NCBI RefSeq assembly: GCF_000499845.2
Contig: NC_023749.2
Span: 41,689,585 to 41,753,584, forward strand
Direction of reading: 5' to 3'
DNA length: 64,000 nt
Source of the DNA: Phaseolus vulgaris
Lineage: Eukaryota > Streptophyta > Magnoliopsida > Fabales > Fabaceae
A model generated the notes under the pieces. The model was not told the origin of the DNA. It saw nothing but the letters and a program-made list of their open reading frames with translations, and did not search any database. Position numbers and translations under genes: made by a program. Positions within the stretch are counted from its first letter, which is position 1. Every line of letters begins with the position of its first letter. Positions 12,090 through 23,388 of this stretch are shown piece after piece.

Positions 12090-13326
12090 AGGTATGTGGC
12101 ATTCAACGTCCTCGGTACAACGTCTGCAACGTCTCAGATCCGAAAAGGGCCTTCCCAGTTGGATAAGAATTTTTCGTCTATCTTCCTAGCCTCACTTCGC
12201 ATCCTTCAAACGAGGTCTCCTTTTTAAAAGTTTTTCAGTCGTACCTTCGTGTTATACCGCCTGGCCGCTCGGAGCTTGCATGTGATTTCGCAAATCTTGT
12301 TCTTGTCTCGAAGCTCGTTCGGTAGGTTGAGTCTAACCAATAGACCCTCTTGATTTAGGAATAGATCAAAGAGTTGCCTTCTGAGGGAAGACTCGCCTAC
12401 CTCGACCGGGATCATGGCTTCGATGTCGTAGGTTAGGCTGTAGGGTGTCTCATGCGTTGAGGTTTACCAACTCTTCAGTCCATCGCCCATTCGTCATGCC
12501 AAGCCACTTCTTTAACTCGTTAAGGATGACCTTATTTGCTACCTTGGCCTGCCCATTGGTCTAGGGGTGGTCGACCGAACTTGTTACCGATTTTATGTTG
12601 AGATCCTCGTAAAAGGGTCGGAGTCCTCGGTCAATGAATTGCCGATCATTATCTGTTATGATGGTGTGGGGAACTCCGAACTGACATACAATACTCCTCC
12701 ACACGAAATTTTGGACATTCTTGACCGAGATTGAGGTGAGGGGCTCATCCTCAATTCATTTGGTGAAATAATTTACCCCGACCAAGAGGAATTTAATTTG
12801 TCTATTTCTTGGGTTGAAGGGACCAATGATGTTCATTCCCCAAATGGCAAACAACCATGGAGACACCATGTTGGGAGTTTCTCGGGCTTGAGGTGAGATA
12901 AGGGGCAGTAATCTTGGCACTTGGTACATTTCTTCACATATTTTGTACAGTTGTTCTAGATTGTCGACTAGAAATACCCGGCTCTGAGTATCTTGGCGGT
13001 CATCGTTCTCCTGCCCGAGTGGTTCGCACAAGCCCCTTCATGGTATACCTGGCACATTGTTGCCTCATCGTCTTTTCCTCTTCTGGCTTACATGTGTCGA
13101 GCTCTAGGTACTGAATGATCGGAGTCATCCAAGTGTCGGCCTCGATAACGGTCAGGCATTCGGCTTCTCCTACGCTGGGATTTGTAAAGTGAATTTGTAC
13201 CACAGATCTATGGTGGCTTTTCTTATTAGTTGTAGCAAGCCGAGAAAATGCGTCAGCCCTCATTTTCTCCGCTTGGCGGATGTGCTCCACCATTACCTTC
13301 TTGAACCAGACGATGAGGTTAGAAAC
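12090..13326 (-). pseudogene. Gypsy pol: RNase H C-terminal end and integrase (element A)
   Basis: The minus strand first gives the end of RNase H and a linker (MVEHIRQAEKMRADAFSRLA), then an integrase zinc/linker region, then VSPWLFAIWGMNIIGPFNP and LLVGVNYFTK, the start of the integrase core. Near 12170 the C-terminal text KFLSNWEGPFRI is visible. Stops and frameshifts break it throughout. It continues the polyprotein interrupted at 18204, from which it was separated by the nested element. Confidence 0.8.
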
Positions 13327-14402
13327 TGATATGATTCCACTAGCTAGATATAGATGATTCTTTGACATTTTATGGAATCAACTTGAGTTGGAGAATGAAT
13401 AGGCACTTTTAATAGAATTGGATCAATGTTCTATGTTTCAAGAACTCACCAAAACTTGCACCAAACACCAAACTCACATGAAAGATCCATTTCTTGCCAA
13501 TTGAACCGATTAAATTGAACAAGAAAGCAAATGCACCGATTAAAAAGCTTAAGGGATGAAATGCACCGAACAAATTAAGAAGAAATGAAGAAGAAACAAT
13601 TGAATCCAGCAAAAGAGCATAAGAACCGAACACTACATAAATTTAAGCTCAAACACCGAATAGAAAGAACCTAGACATGTTTTTGAAATTGAATGAACTT
13701 GGAAATGAAATGAAAAGATGAAGGAGAGAAGAACTTATGAAGATGGAGAGCTTGGTTAATGGTCACGCCACTTGAAGTGTGAAGGCTCCAAGATAAGTGA
13801 GCAAATGTCGCCACTTGAGAGAACCAAGGGACTCAAGATAAGACAAGGTAGAAGAGAAGACAAAGTTCTCACAATTCTCTCTCAATTTGAGTAGAGTTTC
13901 TCTATAGCCAAATTCCAATCTGAATTTTACAAGAGCCCACACCTCTATTTATAGTGTGAGGGTGCTGAAAAATAGGTGGGAAAATTCAAATGAAACTCAT
14001 TTGAAATTCCCACCAAAAACAAGTCACATGGGAGGTGTGACCTTTTTCTACTATGACACCTCCTAAAAACTACACCTACACCTACTCTCCTAAGTCACAT
14101 GGACAATGTGACTTTATTTTACATATTCATACTCCTTTATTTAATATCCACACCTCCTACAAGAGTAAATCAAATGATGCTCTTTTATTTAATGCTTGGC
14201 CTTGCCCCTCATGGGATGGACTTGGACTTTTTGGGCTTTGGCCTTCTTAGGCTTGGGCTTGGGCTTGGGCTTTGGGCTTGGGCCTCATCTTTATTTTATG
14301 TCTTCTTTTAATTTTGAGAAGACTAGAAGGAAGAACTTCAAATGTGAAGGTGAATGACCTCTTCCTTCATTAATAAAAGCCTCCTTTATTTGATTCTCAT
14401 CA
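13327..14402 (-). repeat. 3' LTR of the gag-only element
   Basis: It runs from TGATATGATTCC to TTGATTCTCATCA. A minus-strand TATA box (ACTATAAATAG) lies near 13947-13957. It includes the perfect hairpin TTCAAATGA-aac-TCATTTGAA (about 13986-14006) and the hairpin GTCACA...TGTGAC (about 14021-14040). It matches the other LTR closely except for a divergent block at about 13515-13665. Confidence 0.9.
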
Positions 14403-14651
14403 TACTCCTCGAGTTGGAGAGAATTCGTCCACGAATTCTGAATCCCTGCATATAACAAAGTCAGTTTACTTTTACAAGTAAAAGTGGAAGAAAAATAAAA
14501 ACATGACTTATCATTTGTAAACAATGGGATTTCAAAAAAGGAGGTTCTATAAATCGACCAAGTTGGAAAAATTTGTTTGGGAATGATGATATCTTTTGGA
14601 AAAAGGCCTCTTAAATGGTGACAACCATCAGGAGGTATGAACAAATCATCC
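14403..14651. other. 3' internal region of the gag-only element
   Basis: This links the zinc-knuckle ORF to the 3' LTR. The minus-strand ORF at 14291-14779 crosses into the LTR and shows no recognised domain. The polypurine tract is weak (CTCGAGGAGTA next to the LTR). Confidence 0.4.
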
Positions 14652-15916
14652 CTAACATTTTTTAACCAAGATGGTGGTGAAGTAAGAACCTTTGGTAATG
14701 AAAAAGATAAGGAAGGAAAACACCTTGGATGTGGAAGGATTAAGACCCATGTCAATTTGGCCTTCTTTGTCTTTTTCATTTTTACTTGTGGTAGGTGGGT
14801 GAATTAAGTCTTGTTTTACCTTGTTTATCTTTAAGATTTGCTTTTGTGGACAATGAAGAGTTGTGTGCCCAAAACCTAAACATTTAAAACATTTGATATT
14901 TGATGTTTTGGTAGGTGACTTAGGAGTAGAAAGATTTGTAGTAGAAACTTTTTTTGGAAACATTGGTTTGTTTGGAAAAATTGGAAGGAGAAATTTGAGT
15001 AGAAATTTTGGTTGCATCCTTCCTAGAAGAGTTGTAGAAATCATCATCATGAGTATTTTTGAAAGTTTTTTTCAAAAGATATGATTCCACCTTGATGGCT
15101 TTGCGAAACACTCTCTTTAAAGAAGAATATTCTTTTAATTCTACAAAGTCTCTAATATCTCTTCTCAAACCACGTACAAATCGTTTAATCTTTGACTCTT
15201 CATTAGCATGCATATTCATTTTAGTCAAAGTTGTTTCAAAATCTTTAAAGTATTCATCTACCATTCTATGTCCTTGAGGAAGCCTTTGGAACTTCAACAA
15301 GTGTTCCTTCCTAGAAGGAGGAACAAACCTCGCGCGCATACACTCTTTCAAATCATTCCAAGAAACCACGGGAGGTCTCTTGCGCCATTACAATTTTATG
15401 CCACCATTCTTTGGCAAAATCTAAAAATTCTAAAGAGGCTAGTTTCACCTTTTGGTCTTCATAGACCCCATAGGCTTTAAAAATTTGTTCACATTTAGCC
15501 TCCCAATCTAAATACACATTAGGGTCACTATGACCACTAAAGCTAGGTACTCTAACACATTGAAAATAAGGCAATATCACATGTTGGCACCTATCTTCAC
15601 GTTTATGTATTTTCCACTCTTCCTTTTTTGCAAAGCTCCCATAGGTGTTGGAACTCTTTAAAACATGCCCATGATGATGATGGCCTTGAGCATTGGAAGA
15701 ATTTTTGGAAGAATGCCTAGGAGAATGATGTCCCTCATGCAAAGAATGGACAACTCCTTCTTGCTTCAATTCAATCTTGGCCAAACGGGCTTCTAATCTT
15801 TGCAATTCTTCATCCCTTTGAGCAAGAGTTTTCCTTGCTTCTTTCAATTCACCAAGAACAGAAACTTTACTAGGAAAGTGCTGTTTGTAAGCATCACTGC
15901 TGGAATATGAAGCCAT
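14652..15916 (-). pseudogene. Ty3/Gypsy-type gag with CCHC zinc knuckle
   Basis: The reading frame starts MASYSSSDAYKQH at 15916. It shows a charged coiled-coil-like stretch (LKEARKTLAQRDEELQRL, about residues 22-45), a histidine/serine-rich spacer, and the retrotransposon gag core (VPSFSGHSDPNVYLDWEAK ... FAKEWWHK). A frameshift near 15360 moves the frame to SWNDLKECMRARFVPPSRKE and FVRGLRRDIRDFV. A second shift near 15000 leads to the knuckle CFKCLGFGHTTLHC, a perfect CX2CX4HX4C. It would encapsidate the RNA if intact. No catalytic pol domain follows. Confidence 0.85.
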
Positions 15917-15929
15917 TTATAAAATAAAA

Positions 15930-17125
15930 AAGCAAACAAAACAACAAACAATGTTAAGAAATCAAGGTTAGCAAAAAAAAGAAATTGTAGCAAAATGCCG
16001 AAGTGAAGTGTCACTTAAATCACTCCAAAGAAAGAATACTCCCTTTACCAAGCTGATCTTGAGGCCTTGAGTAACCTCAAATGAAATATGTCAAAGCAAG
16101 AGCACACAATCTCAAAGCAAATCACCATAAAACCAATGAATAATGAAAGACAAGCAAGAAAAGGTATAAGCAAGAAAAGGCTATAACAAAAGGAATACTA
16201 GATGTATGAAAAACTCAAAGAGTATTGAAGAAAAGACAAGCAAGAAAATAAGGTACTCAATGAAAAAGAAGGCACACAAAAGAGACCTAAAGAAAAGCAC
16301 TAGATTAGATGAAGAAAACAAAAACAGAACTACTGGAAAAAAAAAATTGTGCAAACTGTGCTTGATGTTCACCGATTTAACTGGAATGATATAAAGCGAA
16401 CTGGATTATGAAATTGTAACCAAAGAAAGTTCAAGATCTTAGCTCAACAATGGCACTGGAATTACTTAAAAACAGTAAGCCAATTAATTGAGATAAATTT
16501 TCTAAAGTCGCTGCCAGATTACTGTATTTTTTCGGCAGAATTGCACACTTTTTGTTTTTGATTTATCATTTTTTTTGTACTTTGAATTTTGAAGTACTTC
16601 TTTTTTCTACTGTTTTATAACACTTATAGAACACAAATCCAGAATTTCAGAAATTTCCAGTGAGTAAATCAATTGCAATAAATCGAAACAGTGAACACGT
16701 TTTCAGAAAAACAGAGGAATCCTAACAGGAATGAAAACAGAATTAAGAACTAGCAAAGACATAATGGAAATGATGTATATGAACTTGTATAGGTCTAAAA
16801 TACAAGTATGAACTCAATACTAAAAATAAAATGCACAAAGGATCAAGACACAAGTTCAGAAAAACTGTATTACACCAAAGCAAGAAACAAAAAAAATACA
16901 ATAAAAGGACTACAAGAAATGATGACATTCTTGGAAAAACATGACTATGACAAAACTTGTATGGATTCAAAAAGGAAAAAACACAAATACATGATAGGCA
17001 CAATTAAGAAAACAGCAATAAAACCCAAAATAAGCCTAAAAAACAGAAAGATAAACAACAAGAATTATAGAGCTCTTGAATTAAAAGTGCAACACAACTC
17101 AAAATTAAACAAGAACAAACCTAAA
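15930..17125. other. 5' leader of the gag-only element, no gene
   Basis: About 1.2 kb of A-rich DNA lies between the PBS and gag. ORFs here (16206-16394, 16808-17131) are lysine/asparagine-rich with no domain and look like composition artefacts. The stretch would be the untranslated leader and packaging region. Confidence 0.5.
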
Positions 17126-17137
17126 CTCTAGATACCA
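17126..17137 (-). other. Primer-binding site of the gag-only element
   Basis: The minus strand reads TGGTATCTAGAG two bases inside the LTR, close to the initiator tRNA-Met complement TGGTATCAGAGC. Confidence 0.75.
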
Positions 17138-17139
17138 CA

Positions 17140-18198
17140 TGATATGATTCCACTAGCAAAGTAGAGATGATTCTTTGACATTTTATGGAATCAACTTGAG
17201 TTGGAGAAAGAAAAGGACTCACCAAAACTCACCAAATAGAATTGGATCAATGTTTTATGTTTCAAGAACTCACCAAAACTTGCACCAAACACCAAACTCA
17301 CATGGAAGATCCATCTATTGCCAATTGAACCGATTAAAAGGTGCATAAATGTAAATGAACCCAAAAGAAAGCTTTAAAACTGAAAAGCACCGAACAAAAG
17401 CAAGGCAAAGGAAGAAGAGCCGAACCAAAAACCAGAAATGAGCTAAAGCACCGAATATAAAGAAGCTAAAACATGTTTAGGAATTTCGTATGACTTGGAA
17501 ATGAAATGAAAAGATGAAGGAGAGAAGAACTTAAGAAGATGGAGAGCTTGGTTAATAGTCACGCCACTTGAAGTGTGAAGGCTCCAAGATAAGTGAGCAA
17601 ATGCCGCCACTTGAGAGAACCAAGGCACTCAAGATAAGACATGGTAGAGGAGAAGACAAAGTTCTCACAATTCTCTCTCAATTTGAGTAGAGTTTCTCTA
17701 TAGCCAAATTCCAATCTGAATTTTACAAGAGCCCACACCTCTATTTATAGTGTGAGGGTGCTGAAAAATAGGTGGGAAAATTCAAATGAAACTCATTTGA
17801 AATTCCCACCAAAAACAAGTCACATGGGAGGTGTGACCTTTTTCTACTATGACACCTCCTAAAAATTACACCTACACCTACTCTCCTAAGTCACATGGAC
17901 AATGTGACTTTATTTTACATATTCATACTCCTTTATTTAATATCCACACCTCCTACAAGAGTAAATCAAATGATGCTCTTTTATTTAATGCTTGGCCTTG
18001 CCCCTCATGGGATGGACTTGGGCTTTTTGGGCTTTGGCCTTCTTAGGCTTGGGCTTGGGCTTGGGCTTTGGGCTTGGGCCTCATCTTTATTTTATGTCTT
18101 CTTTTAATTTTGAGAAGACTAGAAGGAAGAACTTCAAATGTGAAGGTGAATGACCTCTTCCTTCATTAATAAAAGCCTCCTTTATTTGATTCTCATCA
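17140..18198 (-). repeat. 5' LTR of the gag-only element
   Basis: It has the same ends as the left copy (TGATATGATTCC and TTCTCATCA) and the same hairpins and TATA box. The 700 bp nearest its right end are nearly identical to 13690-14402. Confidence 0.9.
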
Positions 18199-18203
18199 GA
18201 AAC

Positions 18204-20160
18204 CGTGTGGTACTACCTCTGCAACGAAGGCTCATTCACCTCGAACTCTCCCTTTATTTGATTGACCACCAACTGGGAGTTGCTTTTACATGTTACTTCA
18301 CGAGCTCCCATATCATATGCCAAGTTTATACCGACCAAGATGGCCTTGTACTCGACTTGATTGTTGGTGGCATTGAACCCGAATTTGAGTGCCTGCTCTG
18401 AGAGCATGTCACCAGGTCCTTCGAGGACAGCTCCAGCTCCATATGTCATCTCTTTGGACGACCCATCAGTATATACTTTCCATCCAGTCGAGAGGTCTTG
18501 TTGGGGAGTTAGCTCAGCCGATAAGTCAGTTATGCATTGGGATTTGATTTTGTCCCTTGGCTCATAGTGGATGTCAAATTTTGAAAGCTCCACTAACCTC
18601 CCTATCATGCGCCTTACAAGGTTTGGCTTTGATTAAATTTTTAAAATTGGATAGTCAGTTCTTACCGTGATGGTATGGTTATGGAAGTATGGTCTTATCC
18701 GTTTGGTCGTTAGTACAAGGGCGAACACGACCTTCTCTATCATTTGGAACCTCGTCTCGGCCGCGTAGAGCGTCTGGTTGGCGAAGTAGATTGACTCTCA
18801 TCCTTCTCAACCTCTTGTACCAGAACTGCGTTGACCACCTCCTCCGAGACCAATAGATAAACTATCATCAGTTGGTCAGGTCTCAACTTTTGGATGATCA
18901 CTGGTGAGGATAAGAACGTCTTCAACTTCTGGAAAATTTCTTCGCGTTTCTCATCCCAGCTGAACTTCACCGCTTTTCAAAGCAGGTGCACCATCGACCA
19001 TGTGCGGTCAGCCAAGCGAGGGACGAATCTCGATAGCGCGATAAGACGCCCGATGAGTTGTTGAACCTCCTTCACGTTCTGAGGTCTTCTCATCTCGGTT
19101 ATCTTCCGAAATTTTATCCAGATTCGCCTAAATTCCTCGGTTAGTTAACATAAAATCCAAAAACTTGTCGTCCTTATCATCAAACACGCACTTCTCAAGA
19201 TTGAGCCTCATGTTCGTCCTTCTCAAAGCTTCAAAGACTTTGTCTAAGTCTTTGATGTGTTGGTCACATGAGTTTGACTTTACAACTATGTCGTCCACGT
19301 TCTGGCCGATCATCCCCTTAAATACCTTATCCATGAGTCTGATAGGTCACTCCAACGTTTTTAGTTTGAACGACATTACTTCATAGTAATAATTTGTGTC
19401 GTCCGTCATGAATGCGGTCTTTTTCTTGTCCCTCTAGTGCATGCTTATCTGGTTATAGCCAGAATATGAGTCCAAGAAACTCAAAATTTTGTGGTTAGTT
19501 GCACCATCTACCAGTCGGTCGATGCTAGGGAGTGGATACGAATCCTTTGGGCCTGCTTTGTTAAGATTCGTGTAGTCTACACATCCTCCATTTGCCATTA
19601 GCCTTGGTAACCATGACTACGTTAGCCAACCAAGTGGTGTATCGGGCTTCACGTATAAACCCAACTGATAAGAGCTTCTCGGCCTCTTCCTTCGCTACCA
19701 ACCTCTTCTCCTCGCCAAGTTTGCGCTTCTTCTAGGCTACCAGACGCGTTTACTTGTAGACCGAGTGCTTGTGGGTAATGATATCCAGGCTCACCCCAGG
19801 CATAATGGTCGTTGTCCAAGCGAGGAAATCAACGTTCTTCTTCAACGCCTGATGCACCAGCTTTGCGTCGACCGCCACTATGGTCGTACCTACACAGGTG
19901 TTGTGTTCCACTTCGAGGAGAGGGACATAACGCAACTCTTTAGCTTCGAGTCTTGGCTCGGTCGTTTGGAGATCCAAGTCGACTAAAGCGACTGTGTGCT
20001 CTTTATGTACTACCTGAGCTTCTCTTCGAGGGGACTTCCGTCCTCGAGAGGATTTCCACCGAGGGGATCGGTCGCGATAGGCGTCCTACAGTGTATGCTC
20101 TACCCTTAGGCTTTCTACGTAACATTCTCGTGCCACTTTTTTATTTACATGCACCGTGAG
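18204..20160 (-). pseudogene. Gypsy pol: protease end, reverse transcriptase, RNase H (element A)
   Basis: Minus-strand order: a protease/RT linker near 20140 (VARECYVESL), the start of RT (LVHQALKKNVDFLAWTTT), a degenerate catalytic region (NVDDIVVKS and RLNLEKCVFDDKDDKFLDF at about 19300-19130), RT thumb/RNase H start (FSWDEKREEIFQKLKTFL near 18960) and RNase H (WKVYTDGSSKEMTYGAGAVL, 18480; LVVNQIKGEFEVNEPSLQR, 18220). Frameshifts and stops are frequent. At 18204 the RNase H is cut by the nested element and resumes at 13326. Upstream protease and gag are missing beyond about 20160. Confidence 0.85.
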
Positions 20161-20229
20161 AATGTCTCCCGACACTTACATCATGATTCCAATAGTTTTT
20201 CAAAAAGAGAAAAACATTAATTTCCCAAA

Positions 20230-21790
20230 TTACTCTTCATCATCCACAATCTTTCCATCGACGACGCTTTTAAAAGGGTAAAGGGTTGATGTGTCCATGT
20301 CGGGTTGAAGCACTTTAAACTGGTCAATGACTCCGTTGAAGCCCTCCACGAAGTTGTAAGAAATCACGTCTTCAGCAATCTCCAAGGTAGTGTCTAAGGT
20401 GGATATGTTGTTGTGCAACATACTCTCAGTAGACTCCCATGCCTGGTTGTCGGCCTGGTGTTCTTCTCGGTGGCGAGCATAGTCTTCCACAGTCCTTTGT
20501 AGTTTGCTAAGAGCAGTGGTCTTGGGTAATCTTCGAAATCTTACTCTCAAGTTCGGCAAGACAAAACTTGGCATCTTCAAGATCTTGGTGTACCTTTTGC
20601 ATTGCCTCAACATCTCGTTTTAGTTAACTTTGCACCATGTGATCACAAGCAAAAAGAACCTTGGGCCAGGTTGTTTGTTGGGCAAAGGCAGGGGTGTCAG
20701 TATTCTTAAAGGATCGGATGGTTGATGAGCCTTGATTGTGATAAGAGTTATCCTTGTCCAGATCAATATGGTCAGCATCGAGTCGAGTGTTGGTGAGACG
20801 TTTTCTTTTCAAGGAGACAATGGCAGGTTGTTCCAAATCTCCACCCTAGAAGTGTTTATCTTAGTGTGAACGCCTCTCGGCGAGCCATCTCGACTTTGGA
20901 CAACAACATGGCGTTCTCTAAAGATGAAGCATGAAGTGAGACATTAAGAAATGAAGAAGTAAGCAACACGTATAGTAAAGAAATGTACCAATGTAGACTT
21001 TAAGGTCACTGGGTCGGGTGGTGAGCTTTAAAAGTACTGAAGTTTCAAATAGAATTTCAAGGTCGTCGAGTGTTTGGCAGTCACCTAGTTCACTATGGTC
21101 TAGGTCGTCGGGAGATCAAGAAGACTGATTTTAAGGATGGGACAACCAATACAGGGGAAACCTTCTAAAAGGTCAGGATTACGATCAGATTTTTGGATTT
21201 TTATGAATTTCCCTGTGAAGGTTTTGTACGAAGACTGAAATAAGGATAGTATACCCTCGAGCCTTAACCCTTCTCACGGAAGCTCAGGAGGTTCGTTTGG
21301 AAATTCTATATTCAAAAAAGTAGAAAAACATGTTTGAACTCAGTACACAACCAAAGTACACAAAATGTAGAAAGCTCGAACAAAGACCCAACTATTGGGA
21401 TGAAGTCAGGAAGGACCACGTTCATGGTATTTAAAATTTCCTTTTCGAAGGGGTTTAACGGTAGTTGTAGGCCAATCCTAGTAAATAAAGTCTCATAAAA
21501 AAAAGAAAGGGGGTTCATGCATACAATCTCTACATACAGGTTCCTCAAGCTTATAAGGGATAACAACAATATCTTCCTCAGAGCCAATTTGGCTGAGTGC
21601 TTGGGCATGACGAAAATTTCGAATGCGCTTGTTAGAAGTAAACACAAAATCTCACAAAGAACATCACTCTTAGCCCAGGGATACAAACAACGGTAATCCA
21701 TCAACCTTATTTCTACAAGTAGGTAAATGCCAGCCAATACAAATCGAAAATACAAGTAAAGCGTACTTAGGAGCGAGAATGGTTGGTTGA
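20230..21790 (-). pseudogene. Antisense 'putative gypsy type transposon' gene of element B
   Basis: This minus-strand gene belongs to the same family as 9997-11445 but is a different, divergent copy. N-terminal text is VVIPYKLEEPVCRDC and LFTRIGLQLPLNPFEKEIL (21440-21600, in two frames). The middle (20900-21300) is broken. The C-terminal part carries a basic stretch (LKRKR), a long helical region and the ending EGFNGVIDQFKVLQPDMD ... VVDGKIVDDEE, characteristic of the family. Splice sites were not resolved and frameshifts are evident. Its presence upstream of element A's pol is explained if it belongs to a second element in the opposite orientation. Confidence 0.65.
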
Positions 21791-22164
21791 AAGGGAAGTT
21801 AGGAACGAAAAGACGACTTTGGAAGAAGAAGCACAGAGGAAAGGTGACAAAAGGGGTGAGTGAAAGGGGAACATGAAACGTTGGGACGTTATAAGTTTAA
21901 ATTCTGAAAGTTGGTGTAGAACGCCTATCCGTGATGGACACGTGGAAAAAGGTTTTGTGGAAGACATCTAAAGCAACATGTTGCAGGAGTAATAAATGTG
22001 GCGCATATATCCAGAGGGGAAGGGTCGGTACGTTAAACACAAAGGACCAAGTCAACTGGACTGCATCGGGAGAGGTTGGTGGATAGTGTGGGTAAATAAA
22101 GGTTAGAATAGGCTGGGAGATAATGGGGAGGTGCAAACGTTGGTTGAAGACCACAAGGGGGGAG

Positions 22165-22613
22165 TCCAAGACTAGCCTTATTGGCTTACGCTGAGGCTAG
22201 GGGGCTTGTGGTGTCATGGGTCAAGTCCAATGATAAGAGACAGGTAGATCGGTTGGAGATCGCCAGAGTAAGTTTGATTTTTAGTCTCATTGGCTTATGC
22301 CTAAGGCTAGGAGGTTGTAGCATCATGGGCATGAGCCCGGTTGTGTGGGTGAGTATATCGTCTTTCAATACTGATATTTAAGGACATTAATTCTCGTATC
22401 AACGAAAATCAAGAGTTATTGAGTAATTAGTCTTTATTGTTGAATTAGACCAATAACAAGACGAGATACAGGAAAAATAGTGTAGAGACTCTAGTATATG
22501 TAAGAGAAGACACAAGAAAGAAAGACAGATTACCTACTCGGCTAAGAATACACTTATTCTTAGCTACACTGAATATTCTATGTTTGAAATCGTCTATATT
22601 CTTGTCTAGAACA
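22165..22613 (+). repeat. Probable 3' LTR of element B
   Basis: A purine tract (AAGGGGGGAG, 22155-22164) precedes this segment on the plus strand, as expected for a 3' LTR. The segment starts TCCAAGACTAG (TG apparently mutated) and ends near TCTAGAACA, resembling the GAGAACA end of element A's LTR. There is no second copy to confirm the limits. Confidence 0.45.
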
Positions 22614-23388
22614 ATTAACAAAGTAAAAAATGTTAAAATGAATATTATATATTTATAATATTTGGAATAATGATATTCAATAAGGTTTAGGTGATTGAAA
22701 TCTACTTATATGTAAGTCCACCAATTATGACTTTTTTTTAAAACATTTGAATTGGTTTGGCAATGCTATAAAAAATTTCAAGGACGGGAATCATTATTTT
22801 TAAAAATCTTGTCAATTACGATTCCTATGAATGACTAAAATACTTTTTTTATCGGTAAAAGATATTTCTAGGACTATTTACATAAAAAAAATCTAAAAAT
22901 TAAAGAGCAGTTTAATATTTTGGTTAAAAAATATTTTTAAATAAATGAATTAATAACAATAATAATACTTTTTTAATATTTTTTTATTTAATTAGTTGAT
23001 TTTCACCTCTGAGAATATTTATATAAAAAAATTTGATAAAACCATTCCAAGAAAAAAATGATTTTCTGGGAATATTATTTTTGAAAAGTATAATTCATTT
23101 ACTTGTAATACCAAAAGACGTTTTTCTTCTTCCTTCTCAAGTCACAATTTGAAATTGAAACTCAAAATTAAATTTAAATACATATATATAAACTTATTAT
23201 TGGTGAACTAAATTTAGTTTGAGTGTATATATATAAACCTTACTCATTTACATGGTTGTACTTTTTCTTCCCCATGGTAAAACTATAGTGAAAACAAAAA
23301 GGAAAAAACAGAGACAAAAATACAAAACGGTGTTGTTCTGTTTCATCACTCTCTATAGATAGTAATGTGTGTTGTAAGAGAAGGCATG
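22614..23388. other. AT-rich intergenic, 3' side of the methyltransferase gene
   Basis: No ORF or known motif is visible. The segment nearest 23388 would hold the 3' UTR and polyadenylation region of the minus-strand gene. Confidence 0.4.

Larger units (their letters stand above)
13327..18198 (-). mobile_element. Complete gag-only (TR-GAG-like) LTR element nested in element A
   Basis: Two LTRs (1076 and 1059 bp) enclose 2.74 kb of internal DNA. The insertion is flanked by the perfect 5-bp duplication GAAAC (13322-13326 and 18199-18203) and removing it rejoins the Gypsy RNase H. A PBS adjoins the right LTR, so the element runs on the minus strand. The internal region holds a gag with a zinc knuckle but no protease, RT or integrase. 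It must therefore have been moved by enzymes supplied by another element. Confidence 0.9.

Noticed and set aside
14053..14311. Plus ORFs in the LTRs (14053-14250, 14099-14311 and their twins at 17849-18107)
   Set aside because: They are identical twins because the LTRs are repeated, have no domain and lie antisense to the element.
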